Positions 6,872 through 15,126 of a stretch of DNA of 64,000 nucleotides are shown in pieces. How positions within the stretch are numbered: the first letter of the stretch is position 1; each line of letters opens with the position of its first letter. A model generated the notes under the pieces. The model saw only the letters and a program-made list of their open reading frames with translations. It did not search any database and was not told where the DNA came from. Location of the stretch: positions 3,446,001-3,510,000 of the forward strand of contig NZ_CP133268.1 in assembly GCF_030915385.1 (NCBI RefSeq), read 5' to 3'. The DNA comes from Neobacillus sp. PS3-12. Lineage in GTDB: Bacteria > Bacillota > Bacilli > Bacillales > Cytobacillaceae. The translations under genes were made by a program, and so were the position numbers.

Positions 6872-9265
6872 ATGTCAGGGGTAATGTATTGTATGAATAA
6901 GGAGCTGGTTATTAATGCCGACGCATGCTACAAGCTGTCGGAGCAAAAGGCTGAACATTATTTTCAAGCACTATATAACGAAGTCATGCAAAAGAGTTAT
7001 GTCCCTACCCTAACAATAGATGTACAATCCTGGAAACAAAACCATATTCATAACCATCCATGGATAACCTTTTTTTTTCGCAGAAAAGGAAAAACTAGTC
7101 CACAAGGGTACCAAAATTATATCCATTGGCTAGATTATACAGGGAAATTGGATCATTACCTTGATCGAAGTATTTCCTATATTTTTATGCGGGATCTAGG
7201 CAAAGACTTACACTCACCTGCTGTACGAGCAAGGGTTCAACGTGTTGTTGCCAGTTTAAAAAGTTACTTGAAAACAGACAAGGGGAACAATTCGGACCCA
7301 TATAGTTTGGCTGGATTATACCGAATGGCGCAAAAGGAACATATAGAATCCACCATGATCTGGTTGATAAAAAAGCTAAAGATTGTATCCTCTCATATTC
7401 CAGAGGGGATGGATGCAGTGCACGCTCAGAGGAAACTGATTAAAATTATCGGTGGAGTACTGATGCATGTCCTAGAAGGGCTGGAAGATGGGATATCACA
7501 AAAAGAACGTACCCGACTGCTGGATGAAGCGATTAGACTAGGTTATTCCTATGGACTGACATATCCTTTTATAGATGATCTACTTGATGCTAAAGTTTTG
7601 TCTGATGAAGAGAAAAGAAAATATTCAAATTTGATTCGTAACACCCTTACGACAGGTTTTGTTCCTAAATTGGGGAATTGGGAACCACAAACAACAGACC
7701 TGCTAAGGTTTGTTCATTCGGAACTCCGAGAAGCCTTTGAATATATTAAGTCCCATCAGAGGCCGGAAACAGTGAAATCATTCCTTGAGCAAGCCTATGT
7801 GTTTTTTAATTCTCAAGAAATTGACCGCATAAAGGAACTATCCAATGAACATTACACCAACGAAGAACTTTATATCCCGATTATTTTAAAATCCTCTTCA
7901 TCCCGATTGATTGTCCGTTCCGTTATTAGTGCGGAGGAGGATGAAGGTTTTGATGACCGAACATTTTATTATGGGATCTATAACCAACTGGCGGATGACT
8001 TTGCAGATATGTTTGATGACATGAGGGATGGGGCCGTAACACCCTATACCTATTATCTAAAATATCATGAAAAACGTAAGGATCTTATAAACCCTTTTGA
8101 ATTGTATTGGACGGTTATCAGCTATTTGATCCATAACGTGTACCGCTCTGATCCCAAAGCCTGTGAAGTGATTCTCGATCGTGCGATTAACGGTTTGAAA
8201 CGATTTAAAGCAAGAATGGGAACAGAAAAGTACAATCAAGTGATGAAACTTTTCTTTTCTGAAAGTCCGAATTTTAAGCAGGTTATTCAAAATCTGGTCG
8301 ATAAAGCGGATGATGTTGATTTTTTTGACAAGCTTCTTCGTGATCATATTATTACCATTTTGAAAAATGAACGTATGGAGCAAGAAGACTTTTTACATAC
8401 GGTCGAAACAGTTCGAAATCAGATCAACCGTCTATTGATCATTCCCAAAAACGAGAATGAAGCTTTGGTGGAAAGTCCCATCATTGCTGCTGCTAACTAT
8501 AGTCTTAATGGTGATGGAAAGCGACTCCGCCCAATTATCACTTGGGTTATGGGCGTTAATGTATATGGGTTAAAAAGTTCTGCCATTGTGCCCTTGCTAA
8601 GATCGCTAGAATTTATGCATACAGCATCCCTGATTTTTGATGATTTGCCATCCCAGGATAATGCTTCTACCCGAAGGGGTCGTCCAACCCTCCATCAGAC
8701 TTATAATATTGCGATTGCCGAATTAACTGGTCTTTTTCTGACACAAAAGGCAACGGAGGAACAAGCATCACTGAGTGGGTTTGATCCGAAAACAGTGCTA
8801 AAACTGATTCAATATTCATCGAAAACGACTGAAATGATGTGTAAAGGGCAGGCAATGGACTTAGAATCAAAAGGGAAAAAATTAACACTGGAGCAATTGA
8901 ATACATTGTCCTTTTATAAAACGGGCATTGCCTTTGAAGCTTCTCTTATTATGCCTGCCATACTTGCTCAGGCAACAGAGATTGAAATCGAAGCTTTGAA
9001 AAAATTCGCTCGTCATGCTGGCATTGCCTTTCAGATAAAAGATGACCTCTTGGATGTTGAAGGGGACCCAGCCTTACTTGGAAAACCTATTGGCATAGAT
9101 GGGAAAAATAATAACTCAACATTTGTATCCATCTTAGGGCGTGAAAGGGCGAGTAAAGTAATGTGGGAACATTATTGTCTTGCAATAGAAACATTATTAG
9201 AGATCGAACAAAATACCACCTTTCTCAAACATTTATTGAACTATATTGTTAACCGCGACCATTAA
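6872..9265 (+). CDS. Two-domain class I isoprenoid synthase: terpene-synthase-like half plus polyprenyl diphosphate synthase half
   Basis: Protein of 797 residues, more than twice a normal polyprenyl synthase. Residues about 510-797 are a trans-prenyltransferase domain with intact catalytic signatures: GDGKRLRP (547-554), first Asp-rich motif FDDLPSQDN (589-597), RRGRPTLH (601-608), KGQAMDL (658-664) and second Asp-rich motif QIKDDLLD (721-728). These chain-elongate allylic diphosphates with isopentenyl diphosphate. Residues about 1-500 are all-helical and lack the prenyltransferase set but carry two acidic motifs, FIDDLLD (233-239) and ADDFADMFDD (374-383), recalling Asp-rich metal-binding motifs of class I isoprenoid synthases. 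The start is uncertain: ATG 6872, 6884 and 6893 all lack a strong ribosome site. A MATE exporter follows 139 bp downstream. Prenyl-chain synthesis is well supported; cyclisation by the N-terminal half is inference. Confidence 0.8.
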   Translation: MSGVMYCMNKELVINADACYKLSEQKAEHYFQALYNEVMQKSYVPTLTIDVQSWKQNHIHNHPWITFFFRRKGKTSPQGYQNYIHWLDYTGKLDHYLDRSISYIFMRDLGKDLHSPAVRARVQRVVASLKSYLKTDKGNNSDPYSLAGLYRMAQKEHIESTMIWLIKKLKIVSSHIPEGMDAVHAQRKLIKIIGGVLMHVLEGLEDGISQKERTRLLDEAIRLGYSYGLTYPFIDDLLDAKVLSDEEKRKYSNLIRNTLTTGFVPKLGNWEPQTTDLLRFVHSELREAFEYIKSHQRPETVKSFLEQAYVFFNSQEIDRIKELSNEHYTNEELYIPIILKSSSSRLIVRSVISAEEDEGFDDRTFYYGIYNQLADDFADMFDDMRDGAVTPYTYYLKYHEKRKDLINPFELYWTVISYLIHNVYRSDPKACEVILDRAINGLKRFKARMGTEKYNQVMKLFFSESPNFKQVIQNLVDKADDVDFFDKLLRDHIITILKNERMEQEDFLHTVETVRNQINRLLIIPKNENEALVESPIIAAANYSLNGDGKRLRPIITWVMGVNVYGLKSSAIVPLLRSLEFMHTASLIFDDLPSQDNASTRRGRPTLHQTYNIAIAELTGLFLTQKATEEQASLSGFDPKTVLKLIQYSSKTTEMMCKGQAMDLESKGKKLTLEQLNTLSFYKTGIAFEASLIMPAILAQATEIEIEALKKFARHAGIAFQIKDDLLDVEGDPALLGKPIGIDGKNNNSTFVSILGRERASKVMWEHYCLAIETLLEIEQNTTFLKHLLNYIVNRDH

Positions 9266-9404
9266 GGAATTTGTTATGCACAAATATGGAGATGAATACC
9301 AATAACCTCGAAATGTTTTCACTGCATAATCGTGGTATAATGTTCCATGAAATTTAAAAGGACTGTTTATTTTTGACAAAATCCTTCGGAGAAGGGTGGC
9401 TGTA

Positions 9405-10799
9405 ATGTATAAATTAGAACTAAATATTAAGCATCGGACTGTTTCTCTATTAGATAAGTATTTTACAGGAGAATCAATAGACTATAGGGAAATTATTGGG
9501 ATTATTTTACCGGTATTCGTAGATCAGGCATTTTTAATCTTAATGAGTTTTTTAAATACAGCAATGATTAGTTCTTCCGGGGTTGCAGCCGTTAGTGCTG
9601 TAAGTATGGTAGATTCATTGAATATATTCTTAATCAACGTATTTATTGCTTTAGCAACAGGCGGTACCGTTATTGTGGCCCAATTTAAAGGCAGCGGGAA
9701 CACCGCAATGGTATCCAAAACAGCAACACAGGCAATTACAGCCGTTACGATCTTGTCTGTGTTGGTCAGTGCACTTATGATTATTTTTAATATGCCTGTC
9801 TTAAACCTCCTATTTGGCAGAGCTGATGCAGATGTATTTCAAAATGCAAAGATATATTTAATCGGAAGTTGTATCTCTTATCCTTTCATTGCGATTTTTC
9901 AAGCTGTTTGTGGTTCTTTAAGAGGCGTGGGAGAGACTAAGCCATGCTTAAATTTATCGTTAGTAATGAATGTAACGAACACTTTGCTTAATGTATTGTT
10001 GATTACGTTTATGAGTATGAGTGTGAAAGGGCTCGTGATTGCTACTATTGTAGCAAGAGTACTGGGTATGATCTCTTCATTAATCTATATCATAAAATAT
10101 AATGAAACGATTCGTTTTCAACTAAAGTCTACATTAAAAATAGATTTTGCTATTTTAAAGAAAGTGATGTTTATCGGGATTCCTTTTGCTGCGGAACAAA
10201 TCTTTTTTAATGGAGGAAAGCTTCTTACCCAAACTTTTATTGTGCAATTAGGGACATTAGCGATGACGGCGTATGCAATCGTCAATTCGATCGCTCTTTT
10301 ATTTCAGATTGGACCTAATGCCTTGAGTATTGCGATTGTACCGGTGGTTGGTCAATGTATCGGAAGAAGGAATATAACTGATGCAAAGAAATTCATTAAG
10401 TCGTTAATCGGACTTTCTACTATTCTCTTTTTGATTGCACCAGCAATATTGCTGCCTTTTTTTTCATTGATGATGAAACTGTTCCATCCGCCTGAAAAAA
10501 TAATTCCAACAATATTTGCAATGACGATCATATCGGCCGTTGCACATCCGATTTTATGGTCATCAAGTTTTATTATGCCTTCAGCATTACGTGCTGCAGG
10601 GGATTCGAACTTTACCTCGGTCGCTTCTTTATTATCAATGTGGCTTTTGAGGGTGGTACTTGGCTATGTTTTAGGAATCACCTTCGGATATGGGATCATT
10701 GGTGTATGGGTCGCAATGATTATAGAGTGGGGTATGCGTGGATTGATCTTTGGATGGCGATTCAAAGGAAAAAAATGGTATGCCCATAGGTTAGTATAA
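9405..10799 (+). CDS. MATE family efflux transporter
   Basis: Cation-antiporter drug or metabolite exporter of 464 residues with about twelve predicted membrane helices arranged as two MatE repeats (first from GIILPVFVDQAFLILMSFLN, second from FIGIPFAAEQIFFNGGK). Typical elements are VAQFKGSGN in the first repeat and VVGQCIGRRN in the second. A GTG at 9396 gives three more residues, but the CGGAGAAGG ribosome site (9387-9395) ends there and fits ATG 9405 with 9-nt spacing. It follows the two-domain isoprenoid synthase and could export its product (inference only). A strong terminator closes the unit. Confidence 0.9.
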   Translation: MYKLELNIKHRTVSLLDKYFTGESIDYREIIGIILPVFVDQAFLILMSFLNTAMISSSGVAAVSAVSMVDSLNIFLINVFIALATGGTVIVAQFKGSGNTAMVSKTATQAITAVTILSVLVSALMIIFNMPVLNLLFGRADADVFQNAKIYLIGSCISYPFIAIFQAVCGSLRGVGETKPCLNLSLVMNVTNTLLNVLLITFMSMSVKGLVIATIVARVLGMISSLIYIIKYNETIRFQLKSTLKIDFAILKKVMFIGIPFAAEQIFFNGGKLLTQTFIVQLGTLAMTAYAIVNSIALLFQIGPNALSIAIVPVVGQCIGRRNITDAKKFIKSLIGLSTILFLIAPAILLPFFSLMMKLFHPPEKIIPTIFAMTIISAVAHPILWSSSFIMPSALRAAGDSNFTSVASLLSMWLLRVVLGYVLGITFGYGIIGVWVAMIIEWGMRGLIFGWRFKGKKWYAHRLV

Positions 10800-10805
10800 T
10801 GTAAA

Positions 10806-10841
10806 CAAAACTCCCAATCCAAGAAGGATTGGGAGTTTTTA
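10806..10841 (+). terminator. Strong terminator after MATE transporter
   Basis: Perfect 14-bp stem (AAAACTCCCAATCC with its complement at 10826-10839), AAGAA loop, then T run. Confidence 0.92.
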
Positions 10842-11196
10842 TTAACTGAAAATCATTCGTTAAAAATATATTCATAGTGTAAATAGTATAAATAAAATCT
10901 TGTATTTTAGGCAAAAAACGAAGATTATTTCAATTAGAATTTTTAGAAAATTAGTATTATTATAAATGTATCCGATGGGATATTTAAATTAGTCATATAT
11001 TTAAATATTCCATATTACAGGAGATTTTAGTTCTAATATAGTTTCTTTGGATTTTATGTTGGTTCAAAGATAAAAGGGCTTATTATGTAACAATTTTTTT
11101 AACAGATTTGTATACGGTTACATGAAAAGCGTAGCCAAAAGGGCAAAAGCGTAAGTTTAGCTAAGAACAATAAAATCACTATCAGGAGGGAATTTG
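10842..11196 (+). promoter_or_regulatory. Regulatory region upstream of the aromatic catabolism operon
   Basis: About 350 bp without an ORF. It contains an inverted repeat at 10977-10988 / 11000-11011 (GGGATATTTAAA / TTTAAATATTCC, one mismatch) and two direct repeats AAAAGCGTA at 11125-11133 and 11145-11153. The repeat starts are 20 bp apart, so they lie on one face of the helix. These are candidate operators. The LysR gene at the far end of the operon is a candidate regulator. Confidence 0.45.
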
Positions 11197-12501
11197 ATGG
11201 GTAAGTATGTTCAGGAAGATCAAGAAAAGTGCATATTTAGGGTTAATCGTAAGTCTTTTACTGATCAAGGAATTTTAGAATTAGAACGAGAAGCAATTTT
11301 TAGTAAATGCTGGCTATTTATCGGCCATGAATCAGAATTACGGAATAATGGTGATTTCCATCGAAGAAAAGTTGGCGGCCGTAACCTTATCTTTACTCGC
11401 GGCAGTGATGGAGTTATCAGAGCATTGTATAACACTTGTCCACACCGGGGTGCCTTGGTTTGCCGTGAAGGACATGGAAACACTAAAGTTTTCCGCTGCT
11501 TCTATCATGCATGGAGCTTTAATAACCAAGGGGACCTAGTTGGAATGCCAGATAAAGCAGGTTTCCCGGAAGACCACAATTGTGATGGTTCTAAAAATCT
11601 TGTTGAAGTAAAACGACTTGAAAGCTATCGCGGATTTGTATTTGTAAATTTCGATGATAATGCCATTTCTTTAGAAGACTACCTAGGAAATGCGAAAGAA
11701 TATATTGATCTAGTTGCTGATCAGGCTGAAGCAGGGGCACATCCAGAGATGGGGATGGAAGTCTTAATGGATCCGCAAGAATACAGTGTGCGTGCTAACT
11801 GGAAGCTATTAGGTGAAAATAGTGTTGACTTGTATCATGGAATGCCAACACATAAAACATATTTTGATATTGTTGCTACTCGCGGTGGTTTGGCAGACAA
11901 AGATAATCTTATAGGTGTAGGTCGTGACCTGGGCAATGGACATGCTGTAATGGAGTATACTTCTGCTTGGCCAAGACCAGTTGGAAAGTGGATTCCAGGA
12001 TATGGAGAAGAAGCAAAAGGAATCATAGAAAAGAACATTGAGAGATTAACAGAAAAGTTTGGTGAAGAAAGAGCAGAACGGATTGCCAAAAAGAACCGTA
12101 ACATCTGGATCTTCCCTAATCTCATTATTAACGATATTATGGCGATTACAATCAGAACATTCTATCCAACTGCACCAAACTATATTGAAGTTACTGGATA
12201 TGCTTTGGCAGCTGCAGAGGAAAATGAAAACTTTAGACAAGTTCGTAATGATAGCTTCCTAGAGTTCTTAGGACCAGGCGGTTTCGCTACTCCAGATGAC
12301 AATGAAGCACTTGAACTTTGTCAGGAAGGCTTCTTAAATAACAAGGAAGTAGAATGGAATGACATTTCAAGGGGAATGAACAGAGAAGTTCCTCAAGCGA
12401 CAGACGAAGCACAAATGCGTGCATTCTGGCGTGAGTGGAACGACCGAGTTACATTTCTTGAAGCTAAAAAAGAAGAAGAAGCTGGGAGGGTTGAGGTGTG
12501 A
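11197..12501 (+). CDS. Aromatic ring-hydroxylating dioxygenase, alpha (Rieske) subunit
   Basis: Catalytic subunit that adds both oxygen atoms of O2 to an aromatic ring, giving a cis-dihydrodiol or, after loss of a substituent, a catechol. The Rieske [2Fe-2S] ligands are C81, H83, C101 and H104 (CPHRGALVC, RCFYHAW). The mononuclear iron site is visible as ENSVDLYHGMPTH (D211, H214, H219) with a later Asp in TPDDNEALE. ATG 11197 lies 6 nt after AGGAGGG; a TTG one codon earlier is too close. It has 434 residues, typical of the family. The beta subunit follows with a 4-nt overlap. No ferredoxin or reductase gene is in the operon, so electrons must come from elsewhere. Substrate unknown. Confidence 0.92.
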   Translation: MGKYVQEDQEKCIFRVNRKSFTDQGILELEREAIFSKCWLFIGHESELRNNGDFHRRKVGGRNLIFTRGSDGVIRALYNTCPHRGALVCREGHGNTKVFRCFYHAWSFNNQGDLVGMPDKAGFPEDHNCDGSKNLVEVKRLESYRGFVFVNFDDNAISLEDYLGNAKEYIDLVADQAEAGAHPEMGMEVLMDPQEYSVRANWKLLGENSVDLYHGMPTHKTYFDIVATRGGLADKDNLIGVGRDLGNGHAVMEYTSAWPRPVGKWIPGYGEEAKGIIEKNIERLTEKFGEERAERIAKKNRNIWIFPNLIINDIMAITIRTFYPTAPNYIEVTGYALAAAEENENFRQVRNDSFLEFLGPGGFATPDDNEALELCQEGFLNNKEVEWNDISRGMNREVPQATDEAQMRAFWREWNDRVTFLEAKKEEEAGRVEV

Positions 12502-12977
12502 ATATAACACGTCAGGAAATTGAGGACTTTTTATACCAGGAAGCAGAACTTCTGGATAGCTGGAAGATGAAGGAATGGGCGGCATTATTCTCGAGTAATG
12601 GAACATATGTAATCCCGCCAATCGGAAATCCTGATGCCGACTTTACAAAGTCTCTATTCTTAGTACATGATGATCGTGACCGTTTAGAGCAAAGAGCTTT
12701 AAGATTATTAAAAAAAGAGGCTCATGTTGAATACCCGCACTCAACCACTCTTCACAATGTGAACAATGTAAGAATTGTCAGCAATGATGAGAATTTAGTA
12801 AAGGTAAAATGTAACTTTGCCACCTATCGTACAAAGCGCGAAACGCTTGATTGTTATGTTGGTGTTAACGAATACACATTAGTGAATGAAAATGGAGAGT
12901 TAAAAATCCAAGATAAGAAGGTTGTTCTTAAACTTGATAGCCTTCGCCCGCACGGAAAAGTGAGTATCATTTTATAG
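12498..12977 (+). CDS. Aromatic ring-hydroxylating dioxygenase, beta (small) subunit
   Basis: Structural small subunit of 159 residues with the NTF2/scytalone-dehydratase-like fold typical of the alpha3beta3 ring-hydroxylating dioxygenases. It opens with ITRQEIEDFLYQEAELLDSW and contains WAALFSSNGTYVIPP and SLFLVHDDRDRLEQRALRLL. It starts with GTG 12498, overlapping the alpha stop codon (GTGA), with GGGAGGG seven bases upstream, so the two subunits are translationally coupled. Beta subunits support assembly and sometimes substrate range. The call is supported by sequence and position. Confidence 0.88.
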   Translation: MNITRQEIEDFLYQEAELLDSWKMKEWAALFSSNGTYVIPPIGNPDADFTKSLFLVHDDRDRLEQRALRLLKKEAHVEYPHSTTLHNVNNVRIVSNDENLVKVKCNFATYRTKRETLDCYVGVNEYTLVNENGELKIQDKKVVLKLDSLRPHGKVSIIL

Positions 12978-13000
12978 AGTTGAACATATTTGAAAGCGCT

Positions 13001-13050
13001 CAGGTCACTGAAATGTGTGAATGGAAAATTTTACATATGTCAGTGATTTG
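13001..13050 (+). promoter_or_regulatory. Long hairpin between dioxygenase beta and extradiol genes
   Basis: Near-continuous 18-bp stem: CAGGTCACTGAAATGTGT pairs with ACATATGTCAGTGATTTG (some G-U pairs), with a loop of about 14 nt. There is no T run, so an mRNA processing or stability element is more likely than a terminator. Confidence 0.55.
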
Positions 13051-13090
13051 AGTCGTTATATGATTATTTGAAAAAATAGGAGGTCATCTA

Positions 13091-14005
13091 ATGATTCGCT
13101 ATAAGAAATTAGGATATGTTGTTTTTAGTGTAACCGATGTTAATAAATCTGTTGATTTTTATGAAAATATTGTTGGCATGGAGTTTGTTGAACGGGTTGA
13201 GGATACCGCTTATCTTCGATGCAGCGGCGATCATCATAACTTAATTCTTGAACAAGGCAAAGAGCCTGGATTAAAAAGAGTTGCTTATGAACTTGAAAAA
13301 ACAGACCAATTTCAAGGAGTTTTTGATTACTTAACAGAACAGGGCTTAAATCCTGTTGAATTAAGTGCAAAAGAATGCCAAAGCCTGGCTCAGGGCAGAA
13401 CATTGCGCTTTAAAGACCCATATTTAGGTGTAACGTATGAATTTTACGTTGAAATCATGGAATTAGGAGAACCGTTTGTTCCTAAGCGTGCGAGAATTAC
13501 GAGATTACTTCATGTAGTATATGAAACAAATAAATTTGAAGAGCTTTTCGACTTCTTTACGAATACATTAAACTTCAGAGTTTCTGATATTCAAGGCAGG
13601 GAAACAGGATGGGCTTGGCTAAGAGCGTTCCCTTCACCGTTCCATCATGACTTCGCTTTGACAAGAGGAAAAGAAAACAAATTGAATCATCTTGCTTTTC
13701 AAGCAGAAAGAGTAGATGATGTCGGCATTCAAGTAAACAAATTAAGAGATAATAATGTTCCAATCTTATTTGGACCGGGCAAACACCATCCATCAGGCAG
13801 TATTTTCCTTTATTTTGCTGATCCAGACGGCTTGACCATTGAGTACAGCCAAGGAATGGAAGAGTTCCCCGAAGAAAACCCAAGGGAAGCACGCCGTTTA
13901 GAACCTACGATGGCAACTCTTGATGAATGGGGCGGAAGACCGCAGCCTGGCTGGGGTAAAGTCGGTAAATTAATTACTGAGGAGCAAGAAAAGGTTAATC
14001 AATAA
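13091..14005 (+). CDS. Type I extradiol ring-cleavage dioxygenase (two-domain VOC family)
   Basis: Meta-cleavage of a catechol-type ring next to the two hydroxyls. It has 304 residues in two VOC domains (about 5-120 and 135-265). The active C-terminal domain carries the 2-His-1-carboxylate iron site: H141 (LLHVVYE), H200 (NHLAF) and E251 (TIEYSQG). Likely acid-base histidines lie in FHHDF (185-186) and KHHPSG (232-233). This resembles 2,3-dihydroxybiphenyl 1,2-dioxygenase and catechol 2,3-dioxygenase. ATG 13091 follows AGGAGG. It sits between the ring hydroxylase and a decarboxylase, the logical second step of the pathway. The precise substrate is unknown. Confidence 0.88.
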   Translation: MIRYKKLGYVVFSVTDVNKSVDFYENIVGMEFVERVEDTAYLRCSGDHHNLILEQGKEPGLKRVAYELEKTDQFQGVFDYLTEQGLNPVELSAKECQSLAQGRTLRFKDPYLGVTYEFYVEIMELGEPFVPKRARITRLLHVVYETNKFEELFDFFTNTLNFRVSDIQGRETGWAWLRAFPSPFHHDFALTRGKENKLNHLAFQAERVDDVGIQVNKLRDNNVPILFGPGKHHPSGSIFLYFADPDGLTIEYSQGMEEFPEENPREARRLEPTMATLDEWGGRPQPGWGKVGKLITEEQEKVNQ

Positions 14006-14026
14006 ATTAATTAAGGTGGCGTAGAT

Positions 14027-15064
14027 ATGTCAAAAGAAAAGAAGTTTCGGGTAGACTTTCATACACATATTATTCCTGATAATTTTCCCGATCTTGAAGC
14101 AAAATATGGGGATGATCGTTTTCCTACATTAAAGCATACCTGCAGCTGCGGGGCTGAAATTTACAAGGATAGCAAGGTATTTAGAAAAATTGAGGATAAT
14201 GCCTGGGATCCGGAAAAACGAATTGCTCAAATGGACGAAGAAGGAGTAGATGTACAAGTCTTGTCTCCAATTCCCGTTACATTTACGTATTGGGCAGATC
14301 CTGAAAAATGCTTAGAGCTTTCAAAGGCTCAAAACGATTTCATTGCTTCTTGTGTAGGAAAATACCCTGACCGTTTTGTAGGCTTAGGTACAGTGCCCCT
14401 GCAAGATGCTGATTTAGCCATTGCCGAAATGGAAAGAGCGATAAATGAATTAGGACTAAAAGGAATTGAGATCGGCAGCAATGCAAATGGTAAAACACTC
14501 GATGATCCTGAAATTCTCCGATTCATCGAAGCAGCAGCAAAAATGGATGTGCCTATTTTTGTACATCCATGGGCTACTATTGGTGTCGAAAGAATGCCAA
14601 AGCATAACTTTATGTATTCGATCGGAATGCCTTCAGAGACTGCACTTGCTGCAGCCAGTTTAATCTTTAGCGGCATTCTGGATAAATATCCAAACTTTAA
14701 AATCTGCTTCTCACATGGCGGAGGATCCCTTCCATATTTATTGCCGAGAATCGATCAAGCATGGGATGTATGGCCGCATATTCGAACTACCGAACAACCG
14801 CCAAGCTATTATGCGAAGAAACTCTATTTTGATACATTAGTCTACGATCCTCGTAATTTACAATTCATGCTTGAAAAATTTGGAGCGGATCACATTATCA
14901 TGGGTACAGACTACCCATTCCTGCTTCGTGAAGTTCCGCCAGGAAAAGTAGTTGAACTGTTAGAATCAGTTACGGAAGAAGAAGTTAAACAGATGCTCGG
15001 TGAAAATGCCATCGATTTTCTAGGATTAAGCAAATCAAATTATATTAAGGAAACAGTTAAGTAG
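14027..15064 (+). CDS. ACMSD-like metal-dependent decarboxylase (amidohydrolase superfamily)
   Basis: TIM-barrel amidohydrolase of the 2-amino-3-carboxymuconate 6-semialdehyde decarboxylase group, which removes CO2 from ring-cleavage products or aromatic acids. Metal ligands follow the ACMSD pattern: H12 and H14 (DFHTH), H180 (FVHPW) and D295 (GTDYPF), with catalytic H230 (FSHGGG). It has 345 residues, a normal length. It lies 21 bp after the extradiol dioxygenase, with GGTGGCG upstream of ATG 14027. The order hydroxylase, ring cleavage, decarboxylase implies a carboxylated aromatic whose meta-cleavage product keeps the carboxyl group until this step (inference). Alternatives are a gamma-resorcylate-type decarboxylase or a hydrolase. 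Confidence 0.87.
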   Translation: MSKEKKFRVDFHTHIIPDNFPDLEAKYGDDRFPTLKHTCSCGAEIYKDSKVFRKIEDNAWDPEKRIAQMDEEGVDVQVLSPIPVTFTYWADPEKCLELSKAQNDFIASCVGKYPDRFVGLGTVPLQDADLAIAEMERAINELGLKGIEIGSNANGKTLDDPEILRFIEAAAKMDVPIFVHPWATIGVERMPKHNFMYSIGMPSETALAAASLIFSGILDKYPNFKICFSHGGGSLPYLLPRIDQAWDVWPHIRTTEQPPSYYAKKLYFDTLVYDPRNLQFMLEKFGADHIIMGTDYPFLLREVPPGKVVELLESVTEEEVKQMLGENAIDFLGLSKSNYIKETVK

Positions 15065-15069
15065 AGGTC

Positions 15070-15108
15070 AAAAAAAGAACTTTCCACGAAGGAAAGTTCT
15101 TTTTTTTA
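15070..15108. terminator. Bidirectional terminator between aromatic operon and lysR gene
   Basis: Perfect stem AAAAAGAACTTTCC (15072-15085) / GGAAAGTTCTTTTT (15091-15104), loop ACGAA. Confidence 0.92.
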
Positions 15109-15126
15109 GAAAGCGATATGAACAGT

